Assembly (NCBI GenBank): GCA_018292915.2 | Contig: JACVVK020000343.1 | Coordinates: 258,501 to 322,500, forward strand | Length of the DNA: 64,000 bases | Source: Batillaria attramentaria | Lineage: Eukaryota > Mollusca > Gastropoda > Batillariidae | Direction of reading: 5' to 3' | Shown: piece after piece, positions 22,925 through 36,105 of the stretch | Numbering within the stretch: position 1 is the stretch's first letter | Layout: each line of letters starts with the position of its first letter | Made by a program: the position numbers and the translations under genes | The notes under the pieces: generated by a model | What the model was told of the DNA's origin: nothing | The model's input: only the letters and a program-made list of their open reading frames with translations | The model's database searches: none

Positions 22925-25537
22925 ATTTTTTTTTTGGGGGGGGGGGAGGGGAGACAGTTTCGAAAATGGGTGGGGCTATCGGAAAGTTTGACAGTAGTAC
23001 TGACCTGGAATTCACAGTAATAGAGAAATAGCAGCCGCGGTATGTGTTAAAACGCCTTTTTCTTTTGTTGTTATTTGGGATTTATTTTGTTAATTTTGCT
23101 TGTGTGCTTCTCTTTTGAATAAGACGTTTCAAGGATTTAAGATATGCTCAAAATAAACCGGCATGAAACCCGTGACGGAAGGGCTCTTTCTTCCCCAGCT
23201 CCTCCTAATTAATGTGCCCAGACACACGAACAGACACTGGAGGATATCACATGCATACACTGAAAATTGTAGCCCCTAGTGCAAGCTTGAGCGACTAACA
23301 GTGAGTCATACAGACAATTGAAAAGCCGTTCCCCACTAATGGCAACCTTGCCTTTTTTACACTTACACATACGAGATCCGCTTCCTGTTCCACTCCCGCC
23401 CGTGTAACACGTCCCTCTACGCTCGTTCACTTTACGCTTCCCAAGGGACGAGACTCGATCGTGTCGTTAATGAAATAACCTGAAATAATTCATGATGTCC
23501 GCTCTCACCTGCTTGTGTTGACTCGCCCAGTGAGAACTCCCCCCTCTCTCTGTGTGTATATCGTTAGCGTGACAGGCTCTGTTGGCCGCAAGCCCCTGTG
23601 AGTTGTAAGCTCTGGCTGTTTGATGGCGCACAGAATGATGGGAATTTTGTTTTGTAATTACAGTGAGTGCTGTTCCATCACCAGATTACATGTCTTTGTT
23701 CACGTGGATTCATACATCTCTTTGTTGCTTTGTGTTGTAAATTTAAGTTGCTAATAATGAAAAGTTAGACCCTCCCTAACCCCTCATAAGTACTGTTACG
23801 CAAAAAGTGTTTTTAATTGCCAACATGCATTGCAATAGCTAAAAGGTGCTGCTTTCAAGAATCACCCTCGCTTGATCTTCATTTTGACAACAAAAGAGAA
23901 CTGTGCTGAACGTTTTTACCCCCAGCATTTTCACTCGTTTCGACTGCGCAGGCGGGAAGCAAATCAAATTGGACTGAAAGGCGTGGGCAGCTTTCATTCT
24001 AGGTTCCCGTGCTATTCAGTGGTTCAGTGGCAAAGAAGCTCAAAAGAAAATAAAGAAAAGTCTCTCTCGAATCGACCCGGAAAGTCTGCAATCCTACCCT
24101 TGCGAATAGAAAAACGGAGATAGTGTCTGTACATGCGATCGATGCTTCGATTCCTAGACCAGGGAGAGGAAAGTGATTTCTCTTTGACCATCCCAGCCTG
24201 AAACAGTGTCTTTGTGGACTCGTTAAACTTTTGGAAAACACGCAATGACCATGCACGTCACATGCAAGCTCTGTCTTTAAAATGTCCGTGTGTCTGGGCT
24301 GTACCGTTCTGGGAGCAACAACGGGAAAGGCAAGACGTCTGGAACCTTTTTGTGTGTGTGAATGAAGATTGATTCACATGTACGAAAACGGTTGTGTCTG
24401 TGTCTGCTGGGAAACCTGCCCCGCACAAGGCGTCGAAAACTGTAAGAGGATGGTTGCTAATTACGCTCCTTGTGGGAAAAACAAAACAAACAGAATTAAC
24501 ATAGATAGCTTTTGTTTGTGGAGTTCTAAGTTTCTTCAAACGCAGCGTGGTAAAAATATGTATTACACAACACGACTATATCTGTATGTAAACTGAAACC
24601 TCCCCTATTTCGGCAGCCGTAGACCGGTTTGCTTCATTTGTCCAACGTTATATGTTTTTCAGGTAGTGCAGGCGCACTTAGCAGCGAATTAGTCTTTGTG
24701 GCTTTCGGGGCGTTAAGCCGTAAACCTCACTCACTCACTCCCCCTGTTTAGGCAGTTGTACTGTTTGGAATAGTTGTCATTTTAATGTTCTCGTATTTGA
24801 GACACGTCTATTCTGAAGGCATTAACAGTTTTAAAAGTCGTTCCAGATACAGCCTAAACAGTAGCCCAATCAAAATCACACACACAAACAACAACAACAA
24901 CAACAAAAAACCAGAAACAGAAAAAAAAAACATTTCTTCAGAAGTTTCCCTGAGAAGTAGCATCCCAGCCAAGTAATAGTGGACCAGTCCAGGCTGGCAG
25001 TTCAACTGGCAAAAGAGCTGCAGACTTTCAAAGGAGATGCTTTTGGTCGAATCTTGCATTGGAATGACGCACTTCATCAACAAACAAATGAGAGATACGC
25101 GCCTCGGGTGCAAGGACAAGATTTTGGACTTTACCTCTTGTTAACCTTTTGCCCATACTGGTCGACTGTGGCCGCCCAACTGTCATAACCTCTGGTTACT
25201 GAACTGCTGTTTTACGGGCTCTGTCGCTGATTGACAGGCAAAGGCGTGGCGTATGTTAGCGTGTCCTTCACTATGTCAAAAAACACTCGCAGCGGCTGCC
25301 AGGGAGAAGAATTCGGAACGCGTGCATCAGGTGCTGTGTGATGATTACCACTGACTTATCTCCCTTAGATGACTCGGTTATCTCCCCCATCACGGACCAC
25401 CGTTTTTGACAGTTATGAAGGGTACATCAGTGCAATATCGCATTAAAGCCACACAGTGGAATGAGATGGCTGTTACGTGGCTTCGCATTGGTGAAGAAGG
25501 TTTCATGTTTGTGCTAGAGATCGCACTCATTACTTTG

Positions 25538-25683
<146 letters not shown>

Positions 25684-25830
25684 GCACACACATGATCTAC
25701 ACAGCACAAAGATGATTTCAATTCGCTCCAAGCTGACACAGAAAGATAATATTCCGACTTGAAAAGAGGAATACCACTCATATTGCTGGACAAACATTTA
25801 CATCCGAAGGTGGCCAGCAAAACTGCTCGG

Positions 25831-26025
25831 GTGGGGGGGTGTTGGAGAGATTAACATCCTTTTCCACACATATATGGGTGATATCAAAGACGGGGCAACC
25901 CCCTCTTCCCCCCCCCCCCCCCCAAAAAAAAAAGGCCAGCACAAATATTTGGCCTCAGCTGGGAATGGAACTCACGACCCGAGCACTATGTCCAATGATC
26001 TACCGCTCGACTGTCTTGCCACCCC
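25831..26025 (-). mobile_element. SINE-A, interrupted by poly-C/poly-A
   Basis: Minus-strand family member with tail, body and a diverged head. A C-run and an A-run (about 25909-25932) sit inside it, and a second C-run follows its head. Confidence 0.7.
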
Positions 26026-26512
26026 CCCCCCCCCCCCCCCCCCCCCCCCGGAACCTGCTCGGGCTGAAGCCATGGCAAAGTCGTAGTAAAGATATAAGTT
26101 GACAATAAAAAACAAACAAACAAAAAAAACCCTATTGCATTGTATTGAAGCTTTCCTTAAAATTCAAGAAACTGAATCATGAACTGAAAACATTTCAACT
26201 AAAACAACGTTTAAGATTGAAAAGTCAACTGAAACTTAATTGTTTCTAAGAAAAAGAAAATTAGCTGAAAATCAGAAGAAAAAAAGATCAATACCACCGC
26301 AAAGATTTGCCGAACGCGAATCGGCAAAGACTCGCGATCCTTTGCCTATTCCCGATCGGTAAATGAACCTCAAGCAGTTAAGTGATAGTATCTTAAGAGC
26401 GGAAGCGTTCGTGTTTGCTCCATCCAGTGAGATAGAACGTGACATGCACAACTTTGCTGTGTTTGATCACTCAGCACACAGTGATAAGACAGAGAGAGGA
26501 TCAAAGACTCAC

Positions 26513-26536
26513 CCCTTTTTACGTTGCTCGAGTCCG
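26513..26536 (-). CDS. zig-8/Dpr-like microexon D (24 nt)
   Basis: A 24-nt exon flanked by a strong pyrimidine tract and CCAG, and by a perfect GTGAGT donor. Entered in phase 1 it reads A-DSSNVKR-G and leaves in phase 1, extending the post-Ig2 stalk (VNVLA-ADSSNVKRG). No confident next exon was found. The weak candidate I saw starts at 18902 (minus) and encodes a hydrophobic stretch with TVLALSLIL; I do not rely on it. Confidence 0.62.
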
Positions 26537-26899
26537 CTGGAACAGACAACAGAACAAACAATGTAGAACACGAAAGAAGCGGAGTGTGTGTGTCTAGGTA
26601 TATAGACAGCGAATGTACATTTCTGTTTGTGGGTTTGATAAGTATCTTACTCTTTTCTTCAGGTGAAAGGGAGTGAAAATGCTGTTTACGCACGGGTCAG
26701 TGAATAAGAAGAATGGAGGGTTAGTAAGCATTTCATCCTCCCTCTCTGTCTGAATGTCTGGTATTTATCGAGAGCCTTTAGCTAGGTAAACCGCGTTTAG
26801 ATTTCAACAGACCTTTAGAAAACAAGATGTATTCGTTAACGCCCGTTTAAATCCAAACGCGATTAACTTAGCTAAACGCTGTATATGAATACCTTTCCC

Positions 26900-26934
<35 letters not shown>

Positions 26935-26994
26935 CCCAACCCTCCTTCGTGTATGTCTCTTCCAATCTCTCAGCCTCGCTTTCTCTCTTTGTCT

Positions 26995-27068
<74 letters not shown>

Positions 27069-27217
27069 GCGTCAGTTACCTGCGAGCACGTTGACCATGA
27101 TGTCCCCTAAGTTGTCATTTTTTTGTTGTTATTTTGTTCCGATACTGGTCACTGCGCTCACGGCGCGAATATCCCAAGAGGGATAAATCAGACGGTTTCT
27201 AGTCTCCCCTGTCCACT

Positions 27218-27314
<97 letters not shown>

Positions 27315-30300
27315 GACGTTTACCTGCAAGTACGTTGACCAAGATGTCCCCTAACTTGTCATACGAACTCCGGCACACGTACGTTCCGGCGTCGTCCATA
27401 TCAGCCTGGTCTATCTGCAGCTTGCTAATTAACGCCCTTTCCTCTAATGATCGGTATTTCAAGATTACAAGCCCTCTGTGGTGTCGCCGTGACGTGTCAA
27501 TGATGTTACCGTCTTTAAACCAATCAATGTCCTCCGCTATTTGGGTACCACCTGTGGCGTTGCAGGTAAGCTCGATTTTCTCTCCTCTCTCAACGAAACT
27601 TGTTCCGTACAAGGATATTGCTTGACAAAGAAGAGAGGAAATTATCAATACACCACAATATTGTAAACATAACTTTATAGCAAAGCAACACTAACAAATG
27701 ATTATATAATTGTATGTGAAATTGCTCATCTTAGGATGAACAACTCCTGAAGTCTGAAGAACGTGTTTCAAAGAGGTTGTGTGCCTATTACTGAATCAGC
27801 TCCCACTGTTTTATGTAGCTCTTTTTTTTTTTTTTTTTTTTTTTGGGGGGGGGGGGGGAGTAAAGGGGGATGTGTTGTCTCAGAGCACCAGGTATGCCTG
27901 TGGTATGGCCGAACAGTACACTACATATAATTTGCTCGCGTTAACTCAAAATGTCACGGAAGTTATGTTTTAAATATTTGAACTGTGTGAACGTTAATAC
28001 GTCTCCGGTTCTACGAACGTTACTCAAGAACACTGAAAACTGACTCAGCAGATCTCTTGTAAACAACGCTTCTGTGTCGTCAGCCTTTTTTTTTTCTCCG
28101 AACTGATGATTTACATGAAAGAAGCATTGAATGACTCTGGATAATAAACCTGATGTCTGGATGTAACAATAACATTTGCATTTTAAGACGGCAAGTGATT
28201 GCCACGTATAATGATTGTGTAGGAAGCTGCATCGAATTCATCCGGGTTGTTTTGAGCTGAATACAGAACTAAGATTCATGGCAGTCCTTATGCCACAGAG
28301 ACGCTCGCAAAGGAAAAGAAATCATTAATTGAAAACATCGTGCAACCCACAGTTGACAAAGTCCTCATGCATGAATAGTTACCACACCCGACTCCCTTTC
28401 ACCCACAAGTTCTATGCACACAAAAGAATAAGAAGGGGTGGGGGTGGGGGGAGAAAAAAAAATCAGCAACATACCTGGTTCTGTGATAGGAGGCCCTGTA
28501 AAGACAATGAACAAGAACCAGTCAATTGTTTTCTGGAAGTTGCCTTACTGTGAATGAGTGCGCGTGCAGTGGAGAGTAAATTCTAGGAATAATCTTAGTG
28601 AGGGTTGAATACAAAAAGCGCACATGAATGATGGTGACATTCGGAAGCTGTCTGAAAAATTCATAGAATGTATGCGCATCGTTAAGCTCGATGAAACTGT
28701 GACATCAAGGCGAATAAATCTTAGCTGTAGACTGGTCTGGTTTAAAGGCAAACGCATAAAAGAAACTGTTGGATGTAGCTGAATAGAGCTCTGTACTAGA
28801 AAGACAAGCAGGAATTACACGGCATTTCTGCATAGTTAGCATGGTGCTGGTGATTTCAAGCCGGTGGCCATGGAACAAACATCCAGCCCCCTGCCCGCGA
28901 TATGATAAGGCTAGCTAAAAAGAAAAAGCCACTGCACACCGACACGAGCCACTTGAAGCCACTATTATGTAAGGCGTGAGCCTTCCTGTTGGGCCCAAGA
29001 CCGCTGTAGATTTTGTAATAGTGGCTTGAAGTGGCTCCTAGAGATCTGAAGATTTCAAGTAGAATTGCGATATTTGCATGGGCTTTAAAGAATTAATTTC
29101 CCGTGTCAGCAAATGAAAAATGCTGTTGTTTTTACTTACCGTTAATTAATTTAATCCAGTTTAATACCCTGTCTTGTTTTACTTTTATTTTTACTTTCAT
29201 TATAGGTAATGTATTTTACAGCCGCAAAACAAATTGCCCTTTTGGGACAATAAAGATTTATTGAATTGAATTGAATTGAATTGAATAGTCAGTTTCACCA
29301 GTGGATGTCTGTCCATCTTTTGTAAAAAGTGCGTGAGTGTCGGTGAGTGATTGGCGCATTGAGTTTATTCCAAAGAAATGCGCCCTACAAATGCCATTTA
29401 TCATTATTTATTATTAGTTTATTATTAACCCTGGCGAAATACGAACACGGGCGCTCGAGCCCATTGCTCCGTCAAATGCGCCATCCGACTCACCGAAACG
29501 AAAAAGAAACCATGGAATTATGTTGGGGGATGCGTTGACATCTCAATTTACGCTTAACTCAGTTCCTACCAAGTCTGGCCTCACACACACAAGCAAAATC
29601 ATAGTTATGTCTGCATGGATTTATGTTTGGGTCAGTGCGAGTGTTGCACTTTAATTATACTCGCGTTTGCTGCAAGAACAGCCGCCAAAGAACCGTAAAT
29701 CAATAGAGCTCACAGAGAATAAGCGCAAATAAATATTCATTATTATTATTATTATTTTCGAATACAGAGCCGGGGTGGCCGAATGGTAGAGCGTTGGACT
29801 TCTAATGCTCGGGTCGTGAGTTCGTATCCCGGCTGGGGCCAAATATTTGTGCTGGCTTTTTCATCGTTGCCCGTCTTTGATATCACCCTATGTGGTGGAA
29901 AAGGACGTTAAACTCCCAAACACCCATCCCCGAATACAGGGCCAAAACCGAAAAAGAGTCGAAAACGTGGGATACTCGTGCGCGTAGGAAATGTCTCATA
30001 GCCAATTTATTTGTACAGACTAAGCAAGGCAGAAACCTATCCTGCTGCTCAACTGTCGCATAAACACTTAGAAATGAAAGGAAACCAAGTTTGAGTTAGA
30101 ATGACATGTGAAAGTACCATACAAGCTAAACCAGTAAAGAGAGTCTTGTCCTTTTTCACCACGTGATATTATGAGCGGGACAACGAGAAAAAAAGCCAGC
30201 ACCAATATTTAGTTCCAGTCGGAATTCGAACTCACGACCCGAGCATTGAAATAGAATAATAGTAAAGAGAAATATATGGTGGATGGAGAATCGAAAGAAC

Positions 30301-33300
30301 GTGGTTTCCCCATGTGCGGTACCGTTATGTGTTTATGAATTTAAAGACGTCACATCCACCTACAACGTTTAAATGACGTCACTCACCCACGACATTTATA
30401 TGACGTCACTCACCTACGACGTTAAGCTGTATGTGTTTGAAGTAGCCGGCTGACGCCGTGATCTGACACTCGTACATCCCGGCGTGCTGAGGCCTGACCT
30501 TGACAATCACCAGGTTCCACTCGCTCACATCATCCTTCAGAAGCGCGTTCTCGACATGGTAACTGCTGTCGTCCGTCCACACAAGTTCCGCGATCGTCAG
30601 GAACTCATCCTCGTCTACCCTCCTCCACGCCACCTACAACACACCAAGTCAAACAAGATGGTCACCAGCCCAATATGTTGTTCCCAGTCAGTGCCAGTGA
30701 TCTGCCGTCAAGTTTATTGAATGGCCAAAGGTCTACATCAAGGGGTTAGGAATAACCTGCAAAATGAAATTGAAAAATAATATGACACGGACTCACAATC
30801 ACAAATACAGTGTCAAAATTAAACCGAACTAACTGAATGGGATTTAATTAATGGCGTGAAGTACAAACAGAGCCAGATTTCTCAACGTCATAGAATTCCT
30901 GCTAGACATTAATAGTGTTACATGTACTTTAAATGCTGCAGGGTTGTTCCAATACTTTCTTGGAATAACGTGACCGTAATTCATTGTAAAAAGCTTTGAC
31001 AAACCAGAAGAAAGTATATCTCATCCTCAATATAAGCATGACAGAGAGGGCTTGACAAATCATCAGCTCCTGTTTGACAATATCTATATCTATGAACAAC
31101 AATGGGTGAAGTTTTGTCTCTTATCCAAAGCAATGACAGCGTTACTGACGTCTAGAGTTATAAACTGTCCTACACAATGCGTCGTTAAAATGATCTGCTG
31201 TTGTCACGGTCGTTCTTTTGTAATGCCATTACTATGGAAACAGCATAACAAAACATTTATTTTCACAGTCAAGATGAGATTGTCATATATCACAATTCTG
31301 AAGCCATTAGTCTGCTCCTGTTTATGCTGATTATTTTCGTACTCTCTCCTGTAGTTGTACACGCAACGAGCCTGACCGTTTCTCGTGCACATTCCTCTGC
31401 ACTTGTTAAGTGGACATTCGATGTTTGTCAGTCTCCTGGGGGAGCCGGGGTGGCCGAATGGTAGAGCGTTGGACTTCTGATGCTCGGGTCGTGAGTTCGT
31501 ATCCCGGCTGCGGCCAAATATTTGTGCTGGCTTTTTCATCGTTGCAACGTCTCTGATATCACCCGTATGTGGTGGAAAAGGACGTGAAACCCCCAAACAC
31601 CCACCCCACCCTTGTCAGTCTCCTGTTATCGTTTATTTATAGAATTTATTGATTTTTTACTGCTGTGCCAGTGTGCTGAGAAGGGTGCATGTCTTTATTA
31701 GAGGTTTTTACATCGAAATGTCCCCGTAGATGGATGAATAAAGTAGTTATCTGATGGGGTGTCCGGCTGCTGCGGTGAATCTTTTATTGTTGTGTGGTGT
31801 AATTTGGAGGGCAGGTAGCCTGCAAGCGAAGACGGTCTCCTCTTTATTGAGAGAAGGGGGCTTGTTGTTTCTGTTGCTGTTTGTTGGGATTATCTTGACG
31901 CCAATCATGGTGACCTCTTTGGTAATAAACATACAAATTACAATCCTCTGGAGTAGGAGTATGGCTGCCATTGAGGTGGTGTGTGGGGGGGGGGGGAGGG
32001 GGGGGAGTGGTGGTGCTCGGAAAGCATCGCACCTCGCAACCTTTACATCTAGTGGGATTATTTCGAGAACTTTTCGGGAGGAGGGGGGGGGGGGGGGCAT
32101 TTACGTCCTTTTCCACCACATACCGGTTATATCAAAGACGGAACGACGAGAACAAGGCCAGCACGAAATATTTTGCCCCAGCCTGGATTCGAACTCACGG
32201 CCAGATCACTGAAAGACCGACGCTCTACCGCTCAGCTATCCGGGTTCCCCTGGGAAAGTTCAACCCGGGGACTTACTTCTCTTTATGCTGAGAGTTTTTT
32301 CCCAGTTACTGATGGTTACTTCCCTTTGACTGGTAGAAACCGTTTTGCTAGCGCTGTATTTAGTTCCGCATTTTATGATGTCATGACTGAGAAGAAAATA
32401 GAAATCTGGCGTTCCCATAACTCGGACCTCTGTCGCCAAGCGTTGTGAACGTGAGGAGCACAAATGGGGACCTTAGCCTAGAGAGAGTTAAAATAACAAC
32501 GACAACAATAAATTAAGATCGATTACCGATACGGAGGAAAGGTGGGGAATGTTGGGGTGTTGGCGCCGTTTCATTTCGATGTTGGGTTTCAAGATTGTGC
32601 GGTAGCAGGTTCGGATCTTGACAGGACTAAAGCAGCGATTTTTCTTTCAGCGTTCGCATATTTGAGGAATCACTCTTACAATTGATAACGTGTACTAATT
32701 ATCACCACGATTCATCCATTTACTCAACACGCTGCATGGCTCGCCTGAATATGCACACAAATCAAAGTCGAGAAATCACTATGGTGAGTGTTCGCCCTGA
32801 ACCCCAGACGTAAATCATATTCAATGATGTCTATTTTTGTACGTGAAGCCAGTAAGATAGCAGTCACGTCTGGGCAAACCTTTTCGCCCAAATCACTTTC
32901 CGGTGACGGGGCTACAGTCAAAAATGTTTTGGAAAGCCTGCCGCCTGCAAAGCGCTTAGAATCATTTCTTTGACAGTCCGCGAATTTAGTCTACGAAGTC
33001 GTTAGCCGAATGATGAATGTGTCTACCTAAATACACACTGACCCTTCGTGCACCTGCACGTCAGTCAGCAGAACCAAGTTCGTGACTACAGACGATTAGA
33101 GGGATGATCTATGGACTTAATATTCTTTGAAGTTTATGGTATATTTTGTCATGGTGGTAACGTAACCCATCACCGGCATGCGTGGCTATATTCGAGTTCA
33201 TGAAAAAAGTGAAACATCACTCTTGGCTGACTTCGTTTGAGTCTCAGTATGCGCAAAGGACTGCTTTAAGCTTGTTTATGCCCATTTCCCGTACTGCGGC

Positions 33301-34765
33301 GATGGGACTAGGGAAAAGGGAATATCAATACCACTGCAAACGAAAAACTTTCATTTGACGTCAAACACAGAAATTTCCTCAATATAATTTCTAGCAAAAA
33401 AACACCTTGAGTACGTTTAAGATTTTTCTTTTGACTCTGGCAGCTAGATCATTACTGTTGCGAAAAATGTCCAATGTATGGTCTCGACAAAATAAAAATG
33501 AACACATTCATTATTTGTGTGATCCAACAAGCATTTTGCACATGTAATTCAATAAATCATGTACACAAACAAATGGTATCTATCTGCAAGAGACACACAG
33601 TCAAATTGCAACACACGTATGTCTGAGCGAAAATAACAAAACAGACAACACATATGTAGTGATGCCGGATAGTGCAGGGACAACCCGATCCAGTGGGGGA
33701 GCCGGGGTGGTCGAATGGTAGAGCGCTGGACTTCTAATGCTCGGGTCGTGAGTTCGATCCCGGCTGGGGCCAAATATTTGTGCTGGCTTTTTCATCGTTG
33801 CCCCGTCTTTGATATCATCCTATGTGGTGGAAAAGGACGTTACACCCCCAAACACCCACCCACCCACCCCGATCCAGTGTGTCGAGACTTTATTCCCTGG
33901 CGTAGACGTGCCTTAATTCACAATCCACTATTTCCATCAACGTTAGTCTTCAACGTTCTCTCAGTCTTTGTCTAGGACTTTCCAAACCATCCTTGTCTCG
34001 CAGCTGTGATCACGTGACCGCATTTGTTCAGTTTATTGTCGGCTGTTTGTTCGTACCTCCCGCTGGGAATGGTTTGATGCCGGATGGACATAAAAACAAC
34101 AAACATAATTATCCCTTTGTGAAGTGCACCCTAGATTACGGATTACCCTGGATCACTGTAAAACCCCACACCGGCCACCCAGCTAGCCCATGTGGCCTCC
34201 GAGGGCACGCTAATTACAATTTTATCCACTCGGTTTTTACGTCCCCTCGCAACATCAGAAACGTCTGGGTGTGCCGCGGATCATTAAGGATGCAGCAAAT
34301 GAATGTTTCATGTTGTTAACTGGCGTGCAGACACGCACTCTGGTGTGAACCGGGGTCCGCCGTCAGGAGTGAGCAACAATGTGGATACAACAATAACCAA
34401 GGTCATTGTCTGCCCCTTGTGGATGTTGATAGCTGGGGTTTTGTTTCTGGGGCCACGCGAGAGTATTCATGCACTTGCACTTGGGCATGTAAACTATCAA
34501 GTTTGCAGTTCGTCTTTCACTCAGGCAGACAGTGAAATATGCCATGCATGAGAATTGCACTTTAACATTTTAAGGGGCACTGGTGTGAGGCACGGTGCGG
34601 TCAAATTAAACGCCCCGAGTGTGATGCCCCGAATTCATCCATGCATGCACTGATATCACGTCATTCGCCTCAAGTAAGGTTGTGTACTTTGTAGGACATG
34701 GGGATATTTCATAGCGGAACAAGATGTTTCAAACAGGAAAGGGTGATCGCTGTTGCTGATATTGA

Positions 34766-34833
<68 letters not shown>

Positions 34834-34862
34834 CGAAAGTCTTTGGACATAGCCGGAAACTA

Positions 34863-34901
<39 letters not shown>

Positions 34902-36012
34902 AAATTACACAGCGGCCATGTCTAACTCCAAAGCAGCATAACTACTGTTCCAGTGCACACGTACATGTATCAGATCAAAACAGCATTTCCTTTCACTTAA
35001 ACGAAGCAGACAGCAGTTTATCATGTTAATCTCCTTGTCATGGAATTGCAATTTTAATTTTCTTAGCCATCACTTGCAATACGCACAGCAGGAGGCATGC
35101 CTGTCAGAAACACAAGTGTGCTAGCCCGTCCCTTTTATGCCAGGAATAGTGGGGGTGGAAGGGAGGAGGGAAGGGGGGGGGATTCACTTACGTCTCATAC
35201 TCCCACACCAATTGATAGTCCCAGCACAAAAAGCGATTGGCAGAAGAGTAAGCCAACCGCTCGTGACTGGTGACGCAATGTTCACTGTGTCGAGCGTCAA
35301 TATGCGTTTCTCTACTGTCGCTACGTTTAATGCGACCACCTGGTTGTTGACAAGATCACTATTTTGAGGTCCTTCAGACAGCCGGTTTCTGCAGTTTTGA
35401 TTGTAAAGAAATTTCAGACCCACACTGGGTTAGTTCTCGAAAGGAATATAGGAATGTTATGGAGGGATTTCAATCCCAGTCTGAATCCTTCACTGACTCC
35501 CGTCTGTTCCGTTGAGTAGAGCCGACAGCTAGACCACTCAGTCAATCAAGCCGATTTTGTAGGGTCTTGCTGTAGCTGACATTTAGGCCTCTTCGTCAAC
35601 TTACTTTAGAAACTTTGCGCAAGGGGCAAAATCCAAATAGAGTCGTTCCTGTAAGCACAGCGAGTAACGATTCAAAGAACCCCCTTTTTTTCATCCACTC
35701 TGGTGCCAAAATGAGTTGCAACCCCTGGAGAAGGAATACCCCCTCCCACCGGCCGCTCCCCCACCCTCTTCCTCTTCCCGTTTTTCTTTGCTCTACACAC
35801 CGGACCCTACTCGGACCACCACCCCTACATCTGACATTCACCTCATTCACCTACTATACACCCCACAACCCCAATTTCAAGTACCCCATAGTCACTGAAT
35901 GCAAGTACAAAAACAAATGGGCCTAAACAGGGACAGTAAAACCTTTAAAACCGATAAAACATTTCACGCTACAGAGAACTGAGATGCAAGATTAGAGAGA
36001 GAGAGAGAGACA

Positions 36013-36105
<93 letters not shown>

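Noticed and set aside
29768..29840. Apparent tRNA genes in the SINE heads
   Set aside because: A and B boxes are present, but the sequences run into SINE bodies and recur many times; they do not fold as complete tRNAs.
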